Source: a bacterium (GTDB lineage: Bacteria; JAMCPX01). Taken from it: DNA of 18,273 bases. A model generated the notes under the pieces. It was given only the letters and a program-made list of their open reading frames with translations, was not told the origin of the DNA and made no database searches. Each line of letters begins with the position of its first letter. Within the stretch, counting starts at the first letter, position 1. Position numbers and translations under genes: made by a program. Location of the stretch: the NCBI GenBank assembly GCA_021792615.1, contig JAJYUJ010000044.1, forward strand, positions 1 through 18,273, read 5' to 3'. Shown in pieces: positions 1-6,582 of the stretch.

Positions 1-74
1 GGGTTCCTTTCATTCCCTCTGCTCATGATATGGTAAACTGCACCGACAAATTCTATCCTTAATTGTCTCGCCAT
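1..74 (-). CDS. REP-associated (IS200-like, Y1) transposase, N-terminal fragment
   Basis: Reading leftwards from an ATG at 74, the frame stays open to the window edge and gives 24 residues beginning MARQLRIEFVGAVYHIMSRG. This is the highly recognisable N-terminus of the TnpA_REP / RAYT family, whose members typically start MARPLRIE(Y/F)PGAxYHVxSRGN. Family proteins are single-strand DNA nucleases with an HUH motif and one catalytic tyrosine; they act at short hairpin repeats. The HUH and tyrosine lie outside this window, so integrity cannot be judged. There is no strong Shine-Dalgarno. A second ATG at 78 in another frame gives only 22 codons and is rejected. The gene lies 75 nt after the NlpD-like gene, at the position where many proteobacteria have rpoS. 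Confidence 0.85.
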   Translation of the reverse strand, partial: MARQLRIEFVGAVYHIMSRGNERN

Positions 75-92
75 GCATAATCTCTAACAAAT

Positions 93-119
93 ATCTTTCG
101 ATTTGTCAAAATGAAAGAT
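93..119. repeat. AT-rich inverted repeat upstream of the transposase
   Basis: Perfect 7-bp arms ATCTTTC (93-99) and GAAAGAT (113-119) flank a 13-nt centre. With a 2-nt bulge the pairing can extend to CAAAT/ATTTG outside the arms. On the minus strand the repeat is entered by GGGGTCAAAT (127-118) and contains a perfect -35-like TTGACA (109-104). A matching -10 is poor (TAGAGA after 17 nt), so a promoter is only a possibility. RAYT genes are commonly flanked by small hairpin repeats that they recognise, and this may be the element's own end. The stem is weak and lacks a U-run, so I do not call it a terminator of the upstream operon. Confidence 0.4.
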
Positions 120-149
120 TTGACCCCGGATCTGTGTTGCTGAAATAGT

Positions 150-899
150 TTATTTCGGAAGATAGTTCAGGGGATTCACCGGTATTGCATGCAGCCGTAT
201 CTCAAAATGTAGGTGCGATCCAGTCGCGTATCCGGTATGCCCTACCCTCGCAATAATCTGCCCCTGTTTGACCGCTTGACCTTTTTTTACCATATTGACG
301 CTGTTATGGGCATACACCGTAACAAAACCGTTCTTATGTTTTATGATGATCATATTGCCGTAACCCCTTATCGTGTCATTGCTGTATATAACCGTACCAT
401 CTGCAACAGCGTAAACCGGGTCACCCTCCTGCCCCTTTATATCTATTCCGTCATGTTTTACGCCATTGGCCGTATTAAACCCCTGCAGCAACTTCCCTTT
501 CAATGGCCATATAAATGCCGGTGCACCGCTATGAGAGGACGGCTGGCTGTTTCCATAACTCTGCACGGTATTCCCGGGAGATGAGCTTTGATTACCGTTG
601 TTGTATGAAATGGCGTGATTTGACAGATTATTGGCTGTTTCTACAGTCGGGGGTACGTACAACTTTTTATCTGCACCAGGGATGAAGAGCTTTTCGCCGG
701 TTCTTAGATCCGTTGCATGTTTCAGGTTGTTTGCCCGCTTAATGTCTTTGAGCGGCACGCCGTAAACCCGTGAGATGTTGTACAGCGTCTGTCCTTTCTG
801 GACGGTGTGATATACACCGTAGGGAACCCCGCATGCCGTTAAAACGACCGCCAGAACAAGGAGAAACACCATGGTCGATAATTTATTTTTCCCAGCCAT
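150..899 (-). CDS. nlpD: NlpD-like lipoprotein: LysM domain plus M23 (LytM) peptidase
   Basis: Predicted envelope lipoprotein of 249 residues that binds and probably cleaves or helps remodel peptidoglycan. A lipoprotein signal peptide ends in the lipobox LTAC (Cys23). One LysM domain (about 29-75, with HTVQKGQTLYNIS) is followed by a Ser/Asn/Gly-rich linker (about 88-127) and a C-terminal M23 domain (about 129-248). The zinc and catalytic residues look complete: HDGID (His149, Asp153), YAH (His198) and HLHFE (His229, His231). That differs from E. coli NlpD, whose LytM site is degenerate and which acts as an amidase activator. I chose ATG 899, which has AGGTG just upstream; an in-frame GTG at 905 lacks a ribosome site. 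The start overlaps the pcm end by 17 nt. Position after surE-pcm supports the nlpD name; the biochemical role (enzyme or activator) is uncertain. Confidence 0.85.
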   Translation of the reverse strand: MAGKNKLSTMVFLLVLAVVLTACGVPYGVYHTVQKGQTLYNISRVYGVPLKDIKRANNLKHATDLRTGEKLFIPGADKKLYVPPTVETANNLSNHAISYNNGNQSSSPGNTVQSYGNSQPSSHSGAPAFIWPLKGKLLQGFNTANGVKHDGIDIKGQEGDPVYAVADGTVIYSNDTIRGYGNMIIIKHKNGFVTVYAHNSVNMVKKGQAVKQGQIIARVGHTGYATGSHLHFEIRLHAIPVNPLNYLPK

Positions 900-1548
900 A
901 TTCACCTATCAATTTGACGAATCTGCATCCGCCGAGTGATTCTTTTTTAAAGCTTTTACCCTGTTTTACAACCTTGATCAATTCCTGTGTATGCTCGCTG
1001 CCAACCGGTATGATAAGGCGTCCGCCGTCTTTCAGCTGGCTGAGCAGTGGTTCGGGAATCGAGGGTGCAGCAGCTGTTACAATAATACCATCGTAGGGCG
1101 CCTTTTTTGCGTATCCCTTGGTTCCGTCACCAATAATGATCATTACATTATGATAACCGAGTCCATCAAGCAATTTCCTTGTCTTTGAAGCTATCGTTCC
1201 GAACCTTTCCACAGAATAGACCTTCGAACACAACTGCGCAAGCAGTGCAGCCTGGTAACCAGAACCCGTACCTATTTCAAGAATTGTATCATCGGGTTTT
1301 AAATCCAGATTTTGCGTCATAAGCGCAACAATATACGGCTGTGATATGGTCTGCCCTTCGGCTATGGGCAGAGGATGATCGCTGTAAGCCTGGAAGATAA
1401 GACCGTCTTCTATGAAGAGGTGACGCGGTACCTTTCTGAAAGCATCAAGGACCCTCTGCGATGTTATCCCTCTGTTGATCAACTGTTCCTGCACCATTTT
1501 CTCCCGGTACATGACCAGGGCATCGATATGCTTTTTATCTATCAACAC
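883..1548 (-). CDS. pcm: Protein-L-isoaspartate O-methyltransferase
   Basis: Cytosolic repair enzyme that uses S-adenosylmethionine to methylate L-isoaspartyl residues formed by ageing of Asn/Asp, so they can revert to normal aspartate. The 221-residue protein has the family hallmarks: EGQTISQP (64-71, the substrate and catalytic loop), the SAM-binding EIGTGSGYQAALLA (91-104), the acidic end of strand 2 at VYSVER (110-115), GDGTKGY (140-146) and the VTAAAPSIPEPLL region (158-169). The start is GTG at 1548 with GGGGAGG only 3 nt upstream. The next codon, TTG 1545, has better spacing and is an equally possible start. It lies 18 nt behind surE and overlaps the following lipoprotein gene, the surE-pcm pairing that is conserved in many proteobacteria. 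Confidence 0.95.
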   Translation of the reverse strand: MLIDKKHIDALVMYREKMVQEQLINRGITSQRVLDAFRKVPRHLFIEDGLIFQAYSDHPLPIAEGQTISQPYIVALMTQNLDLKPDDTILEIGTGSGYQAALLAQLCSKVYSVERFGTIASKTRKLLDGLGYHNVMIIIGDGTKGYAKKAPYDGIIVTAAAPSIPEPLLSQLKDGGRLIIPVGSEHTQELIKVVKQGKSFKKESLGGCRFVKLIGEYGWEK

Positions 1549-1566
1549 CGGCCTCCCCGGAAACAG

Positions 1567-2316
1567 CTATACGTTCCATTTCGCCATCTTCTTTAAGAAG
1601 CTGTATGCAGTAAGGTCGAGCTGAATGGGCGTTATTGATATATAACCCTCACTGACTGCCTGAATATCGGAGTTTTCTATGGGCTTATCTCCGAGGATGT
1701 CGCCGCCTATCCAGTAGTATTTTTCGCCTCTTGGATCGACTTTCTCGATAATGGAATCTCCGTATTGTCTTTTGCCCTGTCGTGTAAACCGGTATCCCTT
1801 TATCTTGTTCCCCGCTATATTGGGAACGTTGATATTTAAAAGGACATTCTGCGGCAGAGGGGTTTTTATGATCATTTTTACCAGCTTTAAGGCAATCTCC
1901 CGGGCTGATGTAAAGTAAAGCTTGCTTCTGCCTGCAATCGATACTGCAAGAGCAGGAACGCCCTGCAATGTTGCTTCCATGGCAGCGGCTACCGTACCGG
2001 AATAGGTGATGTCATCGGCAAGATTGGCACCGATATTTATTCCCGAAACAACGATCTGCGGCCTTACCTTCAGCAGGCCGTTCAATGCAAGATTCACGCA
2101 ATCGGTCGGCGTACCGTTCACCGCATACGTCTGGTCCCTGCCAATTCTTCTGACACGCAAGGGCCGGTGGAGCGTGAGGGAATGCCCTGTTGCACTTTTT
2201 TCGCTTACCGGAGCAACGATAAACACGTTGCCGATCTTTCTCATTTCTCTCGCAAGCGCTTTTAAACCGTAGGAATATACGCCGTCATCATTGGTAACAA
2301 GGATATTGATTGCCAT
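1567..2316 (-). CDS. surE: 5'/3'-nucleotidase SurE
   Basis: Metal-dependent phosphatase of the SurE family that dephosphorylates nucleoside monophosphates (and in some species short polyphosphate). It is linked to stationary-phase survival. From ATG 2316 the product is 249 residues, the normal family size. The metal ligands are all visible: Asp10 and Asp11 in TNDDG, Ser41 in EKSATG and Asn94 in SGINIGAN. The YSGTVAAAMEA signature follows at 105-115. The reading frame stays open upstream to 2373, but that extension would translate tRNA-Pro, so it is rejected; MAINILVTNDDG is the standard SurE N-terminus. The start sits 15 nt from the tRNA 3' end and only a weak GGA ribosome site is present. 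It is followed 18 nt later by pcm. Confidence 0.96.
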   Translation of the reverse strand: MAINILVTNDDGVYSYGLKALAREMRKIGNVFIVAPVSEKSATGHSLTLHRPLRVRRIGRDQTYAVNGTPTDCVNLALNGLLKVRPQIVVSGINIGANLADDITYSGTVAAAMEATLQGVPALAVSIAGRSKLYFTSAREIALKLVKMIIKTPLPQNVLLNINVPNIAGNKIKGYRFTRQGKRQYGDSIIEKVDPRGEKYYWIGGDILGDKPIENSDIQAVSEGYISITPIQLDLTAYSFLKKMAKWNV

Positions 2317-2331
2317 TACAGGATCCAGATA

Positions 2332-2406
2332 TCGGGGCGACCCGATTCGAACGGGCGACCTCTCGCACCCCAAGCGAGTGCGCTAGCCAGGCTGCGCCAC
2401 GCCCCG
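2332..2406 (-). tRNA. tRNA-Pro (anticodon GGG)
   Basis: This folds as a full cloverleaf of 75 nt. The acceptor is CGGGGCG/CGCCCCG with discriminator A, the D stem is GCGC/GCGC, and the anticodon stem CTCGC/GCGAG carries the loop TTGGGGT. The T arm GCCCG-TTCGAAT-CGGGT has one G-U pair. Loop positions 34-36 read GGG, so the tRNA decodes proline CCC/CCU; G37 fits proline tRNAs. CCA is not encoded. It lies inside the gene series, 6 nt after the MerR-type gene stop and 15 nt before surE, so it is presumably cut out of the common transcript. Confidence 0.96.
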
Positions 2407-2412
2407 ATGAAA

Positions 2413-2760
2413 TCACGTTCCACTGAACATCTTTCTGAGATCTAATAATTGTTGCTTTATCATATCAAAATTCTTTTTTAATCTTCCATGCCCATCGGAT
2501 TCATTTTCCTTGCTCTTCTCCAGAAGCCTCTTCTTGGCACCCGACAGCGTAAGACCTTCTTCATATATCAATTTCTTTAAAACCAAAACAGTCTCGAGAT
2601 CCTTCTTTTTAAAGAGCCGGTAACCGGTCGGTGTAATCACCGGTTTAAGACTGGGAAGTTCTGTAACCCAGTACCGGATAATGTACTCCTTGACTCCCGA
2701 GATTTTGCTTACTTCACCGATCTTGAAGTAATCCTTGTTTTTTAAATCATGCTCCATCAT
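2413..2760 (-). CDS. Small MerR-family transcriptional regulator
   Basis: The product is 115 residues with an N-terminal MerR winged helix-turn-helix: YFKIGEVSKISGVKEYIIRY (11-30) for the recognition helices, then the wing GYRLFKKKDLETV (about 46-58) and the second helix pair to about residue 80. The C-terminal 35 residues are charged and helical, probably a dimerisation coil. There is no effector-binding domain and no metal-binding cysteine, so the signal it senses cannot be read from the sequence. The start overlaps the ihfA end by 14 nt, indicating translational coupling; MM at the start leaves ATG 2757 as an alternative. A short MerR protein directly behind ihfA is a recurrent arrangement in proteobacteria, which suggests a conserved but unassigned link. 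Confidence 0.9.
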   Translation of the reverse strand: MMEHDLKNKDYFKIGEVSKISGVKEYIIRYWVTELPSLKPVITPTGYRLFKKKDLETVLVLKKLIYEEGLTLSGAKKRLLEKSKENESDGHGRLKKNFDMIKQQLLDLRKMFSGT

Positions 2761-3064
2761 CTTTTGATGATGCGACTATTTTATTTTCTTTTAGCAGCTT
2801 CTTCAAAGAGGTACCGGCCCTGTACACAATAACCTTGCGTGCGGATATCATCATCGGCTTGTCTGTCTGCGGATTACGACCGAGTCTCTCTTTCTTCGAC
2901 CGTGCATAAAATGTTCCTATGCCCTTTATTTTGACCTTTTCACCGCTGATGATGCCTTCCTTGATGAGATCGAAGAATGTATCGACAATCTCTGTGGCAT
3001 CCTTTTTTGAAAACCCAATGTTCCTATATATGATTTCTGCAAGTTCAGCCTTGGTTACCGCCAT
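2747..3064 (-). CDS. ihfA: Integration host factor subunit alpha
   Basis: DNA-bending nucleoid protein of the HU/IHF family, normally a heterodimer with IhfB. It shapes promoters (often sigma-54 dependent), replication origins and recombination sites. The 105-residue product starts MAVTKAELAEIIYRNIGFSK, as IHF alpha does. The beta-arm motif GRNPQTDKP (62-70) includes Pro65, the residue that intercalates into the minor groove, and ISARKVIVYRAG follows. The length is close to that of E. coli IhfA (99). ATG 3064 is preceded by GAGGAGG at 5-nt spacing, and this ribosome site sits in the 11 nt after the pheT stop. pheT-ihfA adjacency is a classic arrangement, which favours alpha over HU. Confidence 0.95.
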   Translation of the reverse strand: MAVTKAELAEIIYRNIGFSKKDATEIVDTFFDLIKEGIISGEKVKIKGIGTFYARSKKERLGRNPQTDKPMMISARKVIVYRAGTSLKKLLKENKIVASSKDDGA

Positions 3065-3075
3065 AAAAGCCTCCT

Positions 3076-5451
3076 CTATACTTTCAACGTAATCTTAAAA
3101 TGACCCGTTATGGTATCCATAATTATCTTCATGAGCCGGTCAACCTCATCATCGGTCAAAGTCCTGTCTTCGGCCCTGAAAACAAATCTATACGTTATAC
3201 TATGCTCCGATATATTATTTTTGTCAACATATAGATCGAACGGAAAAACTTCTGAAAGCAGAGGCAGAGCGAGCGCCCGGACGGCCTGTATAATATGTGC
3301 GGATAAAAGCGAAACGGGCTTTATTATGGTAAGGTCCCTTGTAATAAAAGGATATTTGGGAACACCGGCATAGGTGCTGTAAAGAGAAGCTTTTGCGAGT
3401 AAGGGCTCAAGAGAGATATCGAAAACAAATATCCGCTGTTTTATCCCATAGGTGTTCACTATGTTCTCCGCCACTTCACCGGCAATTCCTATGGGGATAT
3501 CTTTACATTTCAGCAGTACGGCATTGTTTTTTGCAAGCAGACCTGAGGGACCTGCTTCTCCGGTAATACCGTCCTGTATCTTGAGCCTTCCTGCTATGCC
3601 CTCAACAGCGCCCATGGCATCAAAAATATCGACTCTGTCGTCCGGATACGACCATCCGAGCGGAAATCTCCTGCCGGTCAACAGTCCCGAAATACGGATT
3701 TGTTCTTCATAATTGTTTTCCCGTTTGAGGTACACCTTGCCTATCTCAAACAACTTCTGATCCTCAATCTGTCTGAAGATATTATACTGGGCATTTTTAA
3801 TGAGCATCGGCAAGAGGCTTGCCCGCATGAGGAAGGTCTGTTCGTTAATGGGATTCGAAAGCCGTGCGGCCTCGCCGCCGATTATTGCGTGATCGTCCTC
3901 ACTCGAGAAGCTATAGTTTATGACTTCATCAAATCCTATGGATAAAAAATAATCCCTAATCAGGGAGGTGAATTTATAATCAGAGGGCAGAGTAACATGA
4001 GAAGCCTGCCTTTGCGGAAGTATGGACGGTATTTTATCATAGCCTATAAGCCTGGCTATCTCTTCCCCGAGATCGACCGCCTGCACAATATCCATCCTGA
4101 AGGACGGGGGCTCCACCGAGAGCGTTCTCGGATGTACCCTTTTTACGCTGCACTGCGTCGATTCGAGGAGTGATTGAACCTTTTTTATATTCAGTGGAAA
4201 ACCAACGATGGTTTGCAGGGTGTCGGTTGAAACAATAATTTTACGCTTCTTGTACCGCATCGCACAATTATCAATGAGTTTGTAAACCGTCGCTCCCGTC
4301 AAACTGGCAATCAAGGAAGCAGCATAATCCGATGCCATTTTCGGAAGCAGGGGGTCAATTCCCCGTTCGAACCGGTAATCGGCTTCGGTTTTGACTCCCA
4401 GGCTGCGTTCGGTCCTGCGGATGACCGGCGCAGAAAAGACGGCACTCTCAAGCAACACCTGATCCGTTTGCTCCGTTATACCGCTGTATTTACCGCCCAT
4501 GACGCCTGCCATGGCAACAGGGACTTTTTCGTCGGCAATAACGAGCGTATGATGGGTAAGCGTGCGTTCCTGATCATCGAGTGCAACAAACTTTTCGTTG
4601 GCCGCTCGCCGTACGATAATGGTGTTCCCTGATATCTTCTTTCTGTCGAATGCGTGCAGCGGCTGACCGACGCCGAACATGACGTAGTTGGTTATATCGA
4701 CAATGTTGTTGATGCTCTTCTGTTCTATCTTCCCCAGCATGATCCTGAGCCATAAGGGAGAAGGACCTACGGTCACCCCGGATAAAAGCCGTACGGTATA
4801 CCGCGGGCAGTCGCGGGATGACTCTATTTTGACTTTGAACAGACCGCTGCCGGCATCATACTTTTTTTCGTGCAGCTCATATGACGGATATATAATTTTC
4901 AAATGGAAAAGTGTGGCTATCTCCCGCACAAGACCAAGATGACTCAGGACATCGGGTCTGTTCGGGGTAACGGCAACGTCCAGGATCCAGTCGTCGAGTC
5001 CAAGGAGCGATCGGACGTCGCTGCCCGGTGAAACGGATTGATCGAATGCTATAACCGTACGGATATTCCCGGGTATTCCGAGTTCGTCTTCGGAGATGAT
5101 CATACCCGAGGAACGTTCCGATTTTATCTCTACCTCCTGGATCTTTCTGCCGTTGGTGATGCTCGACCCCGGAGGGGCAAACGCCACCCGCATTCCCTGG
5201 GCCAGCCCCTTTGCTCCCGTAACCGTCATAAACGACCTGTCCCCTGTCGAAACGGTTGCAAGAGACAGGTTACCGGCATGGGGATGTGGTTTTATATCCT
5301 GAATGACAGCGGTTACGATACCGCTGAAATCCGCAGAGATCTGCTTAACCGATTCGACCTCGAGTCCCGATAGGGTGAGTTTATCCGAAAGATCCCCGAC
5401 AGAGGGCATCTTGTGAAGGAACTGCTGCAGCCACTTGTACGAATACAGCAT
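3076..5451 (-). CDS. pheT: Phenylalanyl-tRNA synthetase beta subunit
   Basis: Beta chain of the alpha2-beta2 class II enzyme that charges tRNA-Phe. The beta subunit binds tRNA and hydrolyses mischarged Tyr-tRNA-Phe. The 791-residue length is normal. Visible in order are the N-terminal MLYSYKWLQQFL, an OB-fold tRNA-binding domain (about 40-150, with PHPHAGNLSLATV), the B3/B4 editing domain with GQPLHAFD, AMAGVMGG and the RFERGIDP motif, the B5 domain, the catalytic-like core, and the C-terminal FDX-ACB anticodon-binding domain (about 700-791, starting near PKYPFITRDLTI). The ATG lies 2 nt after the pheS stop, so the two subunits are translationally coupled for stoichiometry. Confidence 0.97.
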   Translation of the reverse strand: MLYSYKWLQQFLHKMPSVGDLSDKLTLSGLEVESVKQISADFSGIVTAVIQDIKPHPHAGNLSLATVSTGDRSFMTVTGAKGLAQGMRVAFAPPGSSITNGRKIQEVEIKSERSSGMIISEDELGIPGNIRTVIAFDQSVSPGSDVRSLLGLDDWILDVAVTPNRPDVLSHLGLVREIATLFHLKIIYPSYELHEKKYDAGSGLFKVKIESSRDCPRYTVRLLSGVTVGPSPLWLRIMLGKIEQKSINNIVDITNYVMFGVGQPLHAFDRKKISGNTIIVRRAANEKFVALDDQERTLTHHTLVIADEKVPVAMAGVMGGKYSGITEQTDQVLLESAVFSAPVIRRTERSLGVKTEADYRFERGIDPLLPKMASDYAASLIASLTGATVYKLIDNCAMRYKKRKIIVSTDTLQTIVGFPLNIKKVQSLLESTQCSVKRVHPRTLSVEPPSFRMDIVQAVDLGEEIARLIGYDKIPSILPQRQASHVTLPSDYKFTSLIRDYFLSIGFDEVINYSFSSEDDHAIIGGEAARLSNPINEQTFLMRASLLPMLIKNAQYNIFRQIEDQKLFEIGKVYLKRENNYEEQIRISGLLTGRRFPLGWSYPDDRVDIFDAMGAVEGIAGRLKIQDGITGEAGPSGLLAKNNAVLLKCKDIPIGIAGEVAENIVNTYGIKQRIFVFDISLEPLLAKASLYSTYAGVPKYPFITRDLTIIKPVSLLSAHIIQAVRALALPLLSEVFPFDLYVDKNNISEHSITYRFVFRAEDRTLTDDEVDRLMKIIMDTITGHFKITLKV

Positions 5452-5453
5452 GT

Positions 5454-6485
5454 CTATTGCCTCAAAAATCTCAGATCGTTCTCGAAAAACATCCTGAGAT
5501 CGTTGATGTTGTATTTCAACATTGCAAGCCTCTCAATCCCTATACCGAATGCAAAACCCGTGTAAACGTCCGTATCGTACTTTACTTTTTTAAAAACTTC
5601 GGGATGGACCATGCCCGCTCCGAGTATTTCGAGCCAGCCGGATGTTTTGCATACCCTGCATCCTTTACCGCCGCAGAATATACATCCGATATCAACCTCG
5701 GTACTTGGTTCCGTAAACGGAAAATAGCTCGGTCTGAACCGAATCTTTGTACCCGCACCGAAGAACGCTTTCAAGAAGGCCTCGAGGACACCCTTGAGAT
5801 GGGTCATACTTACGCCTTTATCGACGAGCAGTCCCTCTACCTGGTGAAACATGGGTGTGTGGGTAATATCCCAGTCCCTTCGGAAAACCCGTCCCGGCGC
5901 TATGATACTCACCGGCGGCTTGCTCTTTTCCATCGTCCTTATCTGCACGGGAGATGTTTGCGTTCTTAAGAGGAACCCTCCGGGGAGATAGAACGTGTCC
6001 TGCATATCCCGTGCCGGGTGATCTTCCGGCATGTTCAGAGCTTCGAAATTATAATAGTCGAGTTCTATCTCGGGGCCTTCGGCTATCGAGAAACCCATGG
6101 TTGTAAATATGGATACGACCTCTGCCAATACCCTGCTGATAGGATGGGCATGCCCCTGAGGCATGGATCTTCCGGGCAGCGTTATATCGACTATCCCTGC
6201 TGCCGGAACTGCTGCAGTCTTACTCTTGAGCTCGATAGTTTTGTTTTCCAAAAGGTCATGCAGTTGTTCTTTTGCAAGATTTGCAGCCTTACCGAAAACC
6301 GCCCTGTCCTCAGGGGATAACCCGGAAAGAGTTTTGAAAAGCGCAGTCAATGCCCCCGATGCTCTGCCGAAGTATTTTATCCTGAATGCTTCCAGCTTTT
6401 CCGTTGTATCGATGAACGATAACTCTTTTTCTGCCTGCTGCCGTAAAAGATTTAATTGATCGACTATTTCGTTGAGAGGCGGCAT
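5454..6485 (-). CDS. pheS: Phenylalanyl-tRNA synthetase alpha subunit
   Basis: Catalytic subunit of PheRS. An N-terminal coiled coil (about 1-85) leads into the class II core. Motifs include HPARDMQDTFYL (156-167), TQTSPVQIRTM (175-185), motif 2 GRVFRRDWDITHTPMFHQVEG (starting 198) and motif 3 GIGIERLAMLKY (314-325). A CIFCGGKGCRVC segment (Cys268, 271, 276, 279) forms the four-cysteine knuckle seen in many bacterial PheS proteins. Ala312 in GFAFG is the usual amino-acid-pocket residue. ATG 6485 has AGAGGTGG at 8-nt spacing. The gene lies 97 nt after rpoC with no terminator between, an unusual neighbour; pheST more often follows infC-rpmI-rplT. No Phe-rich leader peptide or T-box is visible upstream. 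Confidence 0.97.
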   Translation of the reverse strand: MPPLNEIVDQLNLLRQQAEKELSFIDTTEKLEAFRIKYFGRASGALTALFKTLSGLSPEDRAVFGKAANLAKEQLHDLLENKTIELKSKTAAVPAAGIVDITLPGRSMPQGHAHPISRVLAEVVSIFTTMGFSIAEGPEIELDYYNFEALNMPEDHPARDMQDTFYLPGGFLLRTQTSPVQIRTMEKSKPPVSIIAPGRVFRRDWDITHTPMFHQVEGLLVDKGVSMTHLKGVLEAFLKAFFGAGTKIRFRPSYFPFTEPSTEVDIGCIFCGGKGCRVCKTSGWLEILGAGMVHPEVFKKVKYDTDVYTGFAFGIGIERLAMLKYNINDLRMFFENDLRFLRQ

Positions 6486-6488
6486 GAC

Positions 6489-6563
6489 TCATGCCACCTC
6501 TGAACATCGGTACACGTCGCTGATTTCCCGTTCACCGAAAGCTTCGTTTAATGCGGAATACAT
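6489..6563 (-). CDS. Candidate 24-residue small ORF between rpoC and pheS
   Basis: Within the 97-nt rpoC-pheS gap an ATG at 6563 opens 24 sense codons (beginning MYSALNEAFGEREIS and ending CSEVA) and stops with TGA 3 nt before the pheS ATG. It is preceded by GGGTGAGG at about 7-nt spacing, a credible ribosome site. The position suggests a leader peptide or coupling ORF for pheS. The peptide has only one Phe, so it is not a copy of the phenylalanine-rich E. coli pheM attenuator peptide. I recognise no family, and a chance ORF cannot be excluded. Confidence 0.35.
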   Translation of the reverse strand: MYSALNEAFGEREISDVYRCSEVA

Positions 6564-6582
6564 TTCAATGCCTCACCCTGTA

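Noticed and set aside
1-78. 22-codon ORF from ATG 78
   Set aside because: It is out of frame with the clear RAYT N-terminus starting at 74 and stops within the window.
2317-2373. 19-codon N-terminal extension of surE
   Set aside because: It would translate tRNA-Pro; the SurE family starts at MAINILVTNDDG.
6310-6507. 65-codon minus-strand frame starting MFRGGMSH at the pheS start
   Set aside because: It overlaps pheS in another frame, and pheS itself has a better start and a fully conserved sequence.
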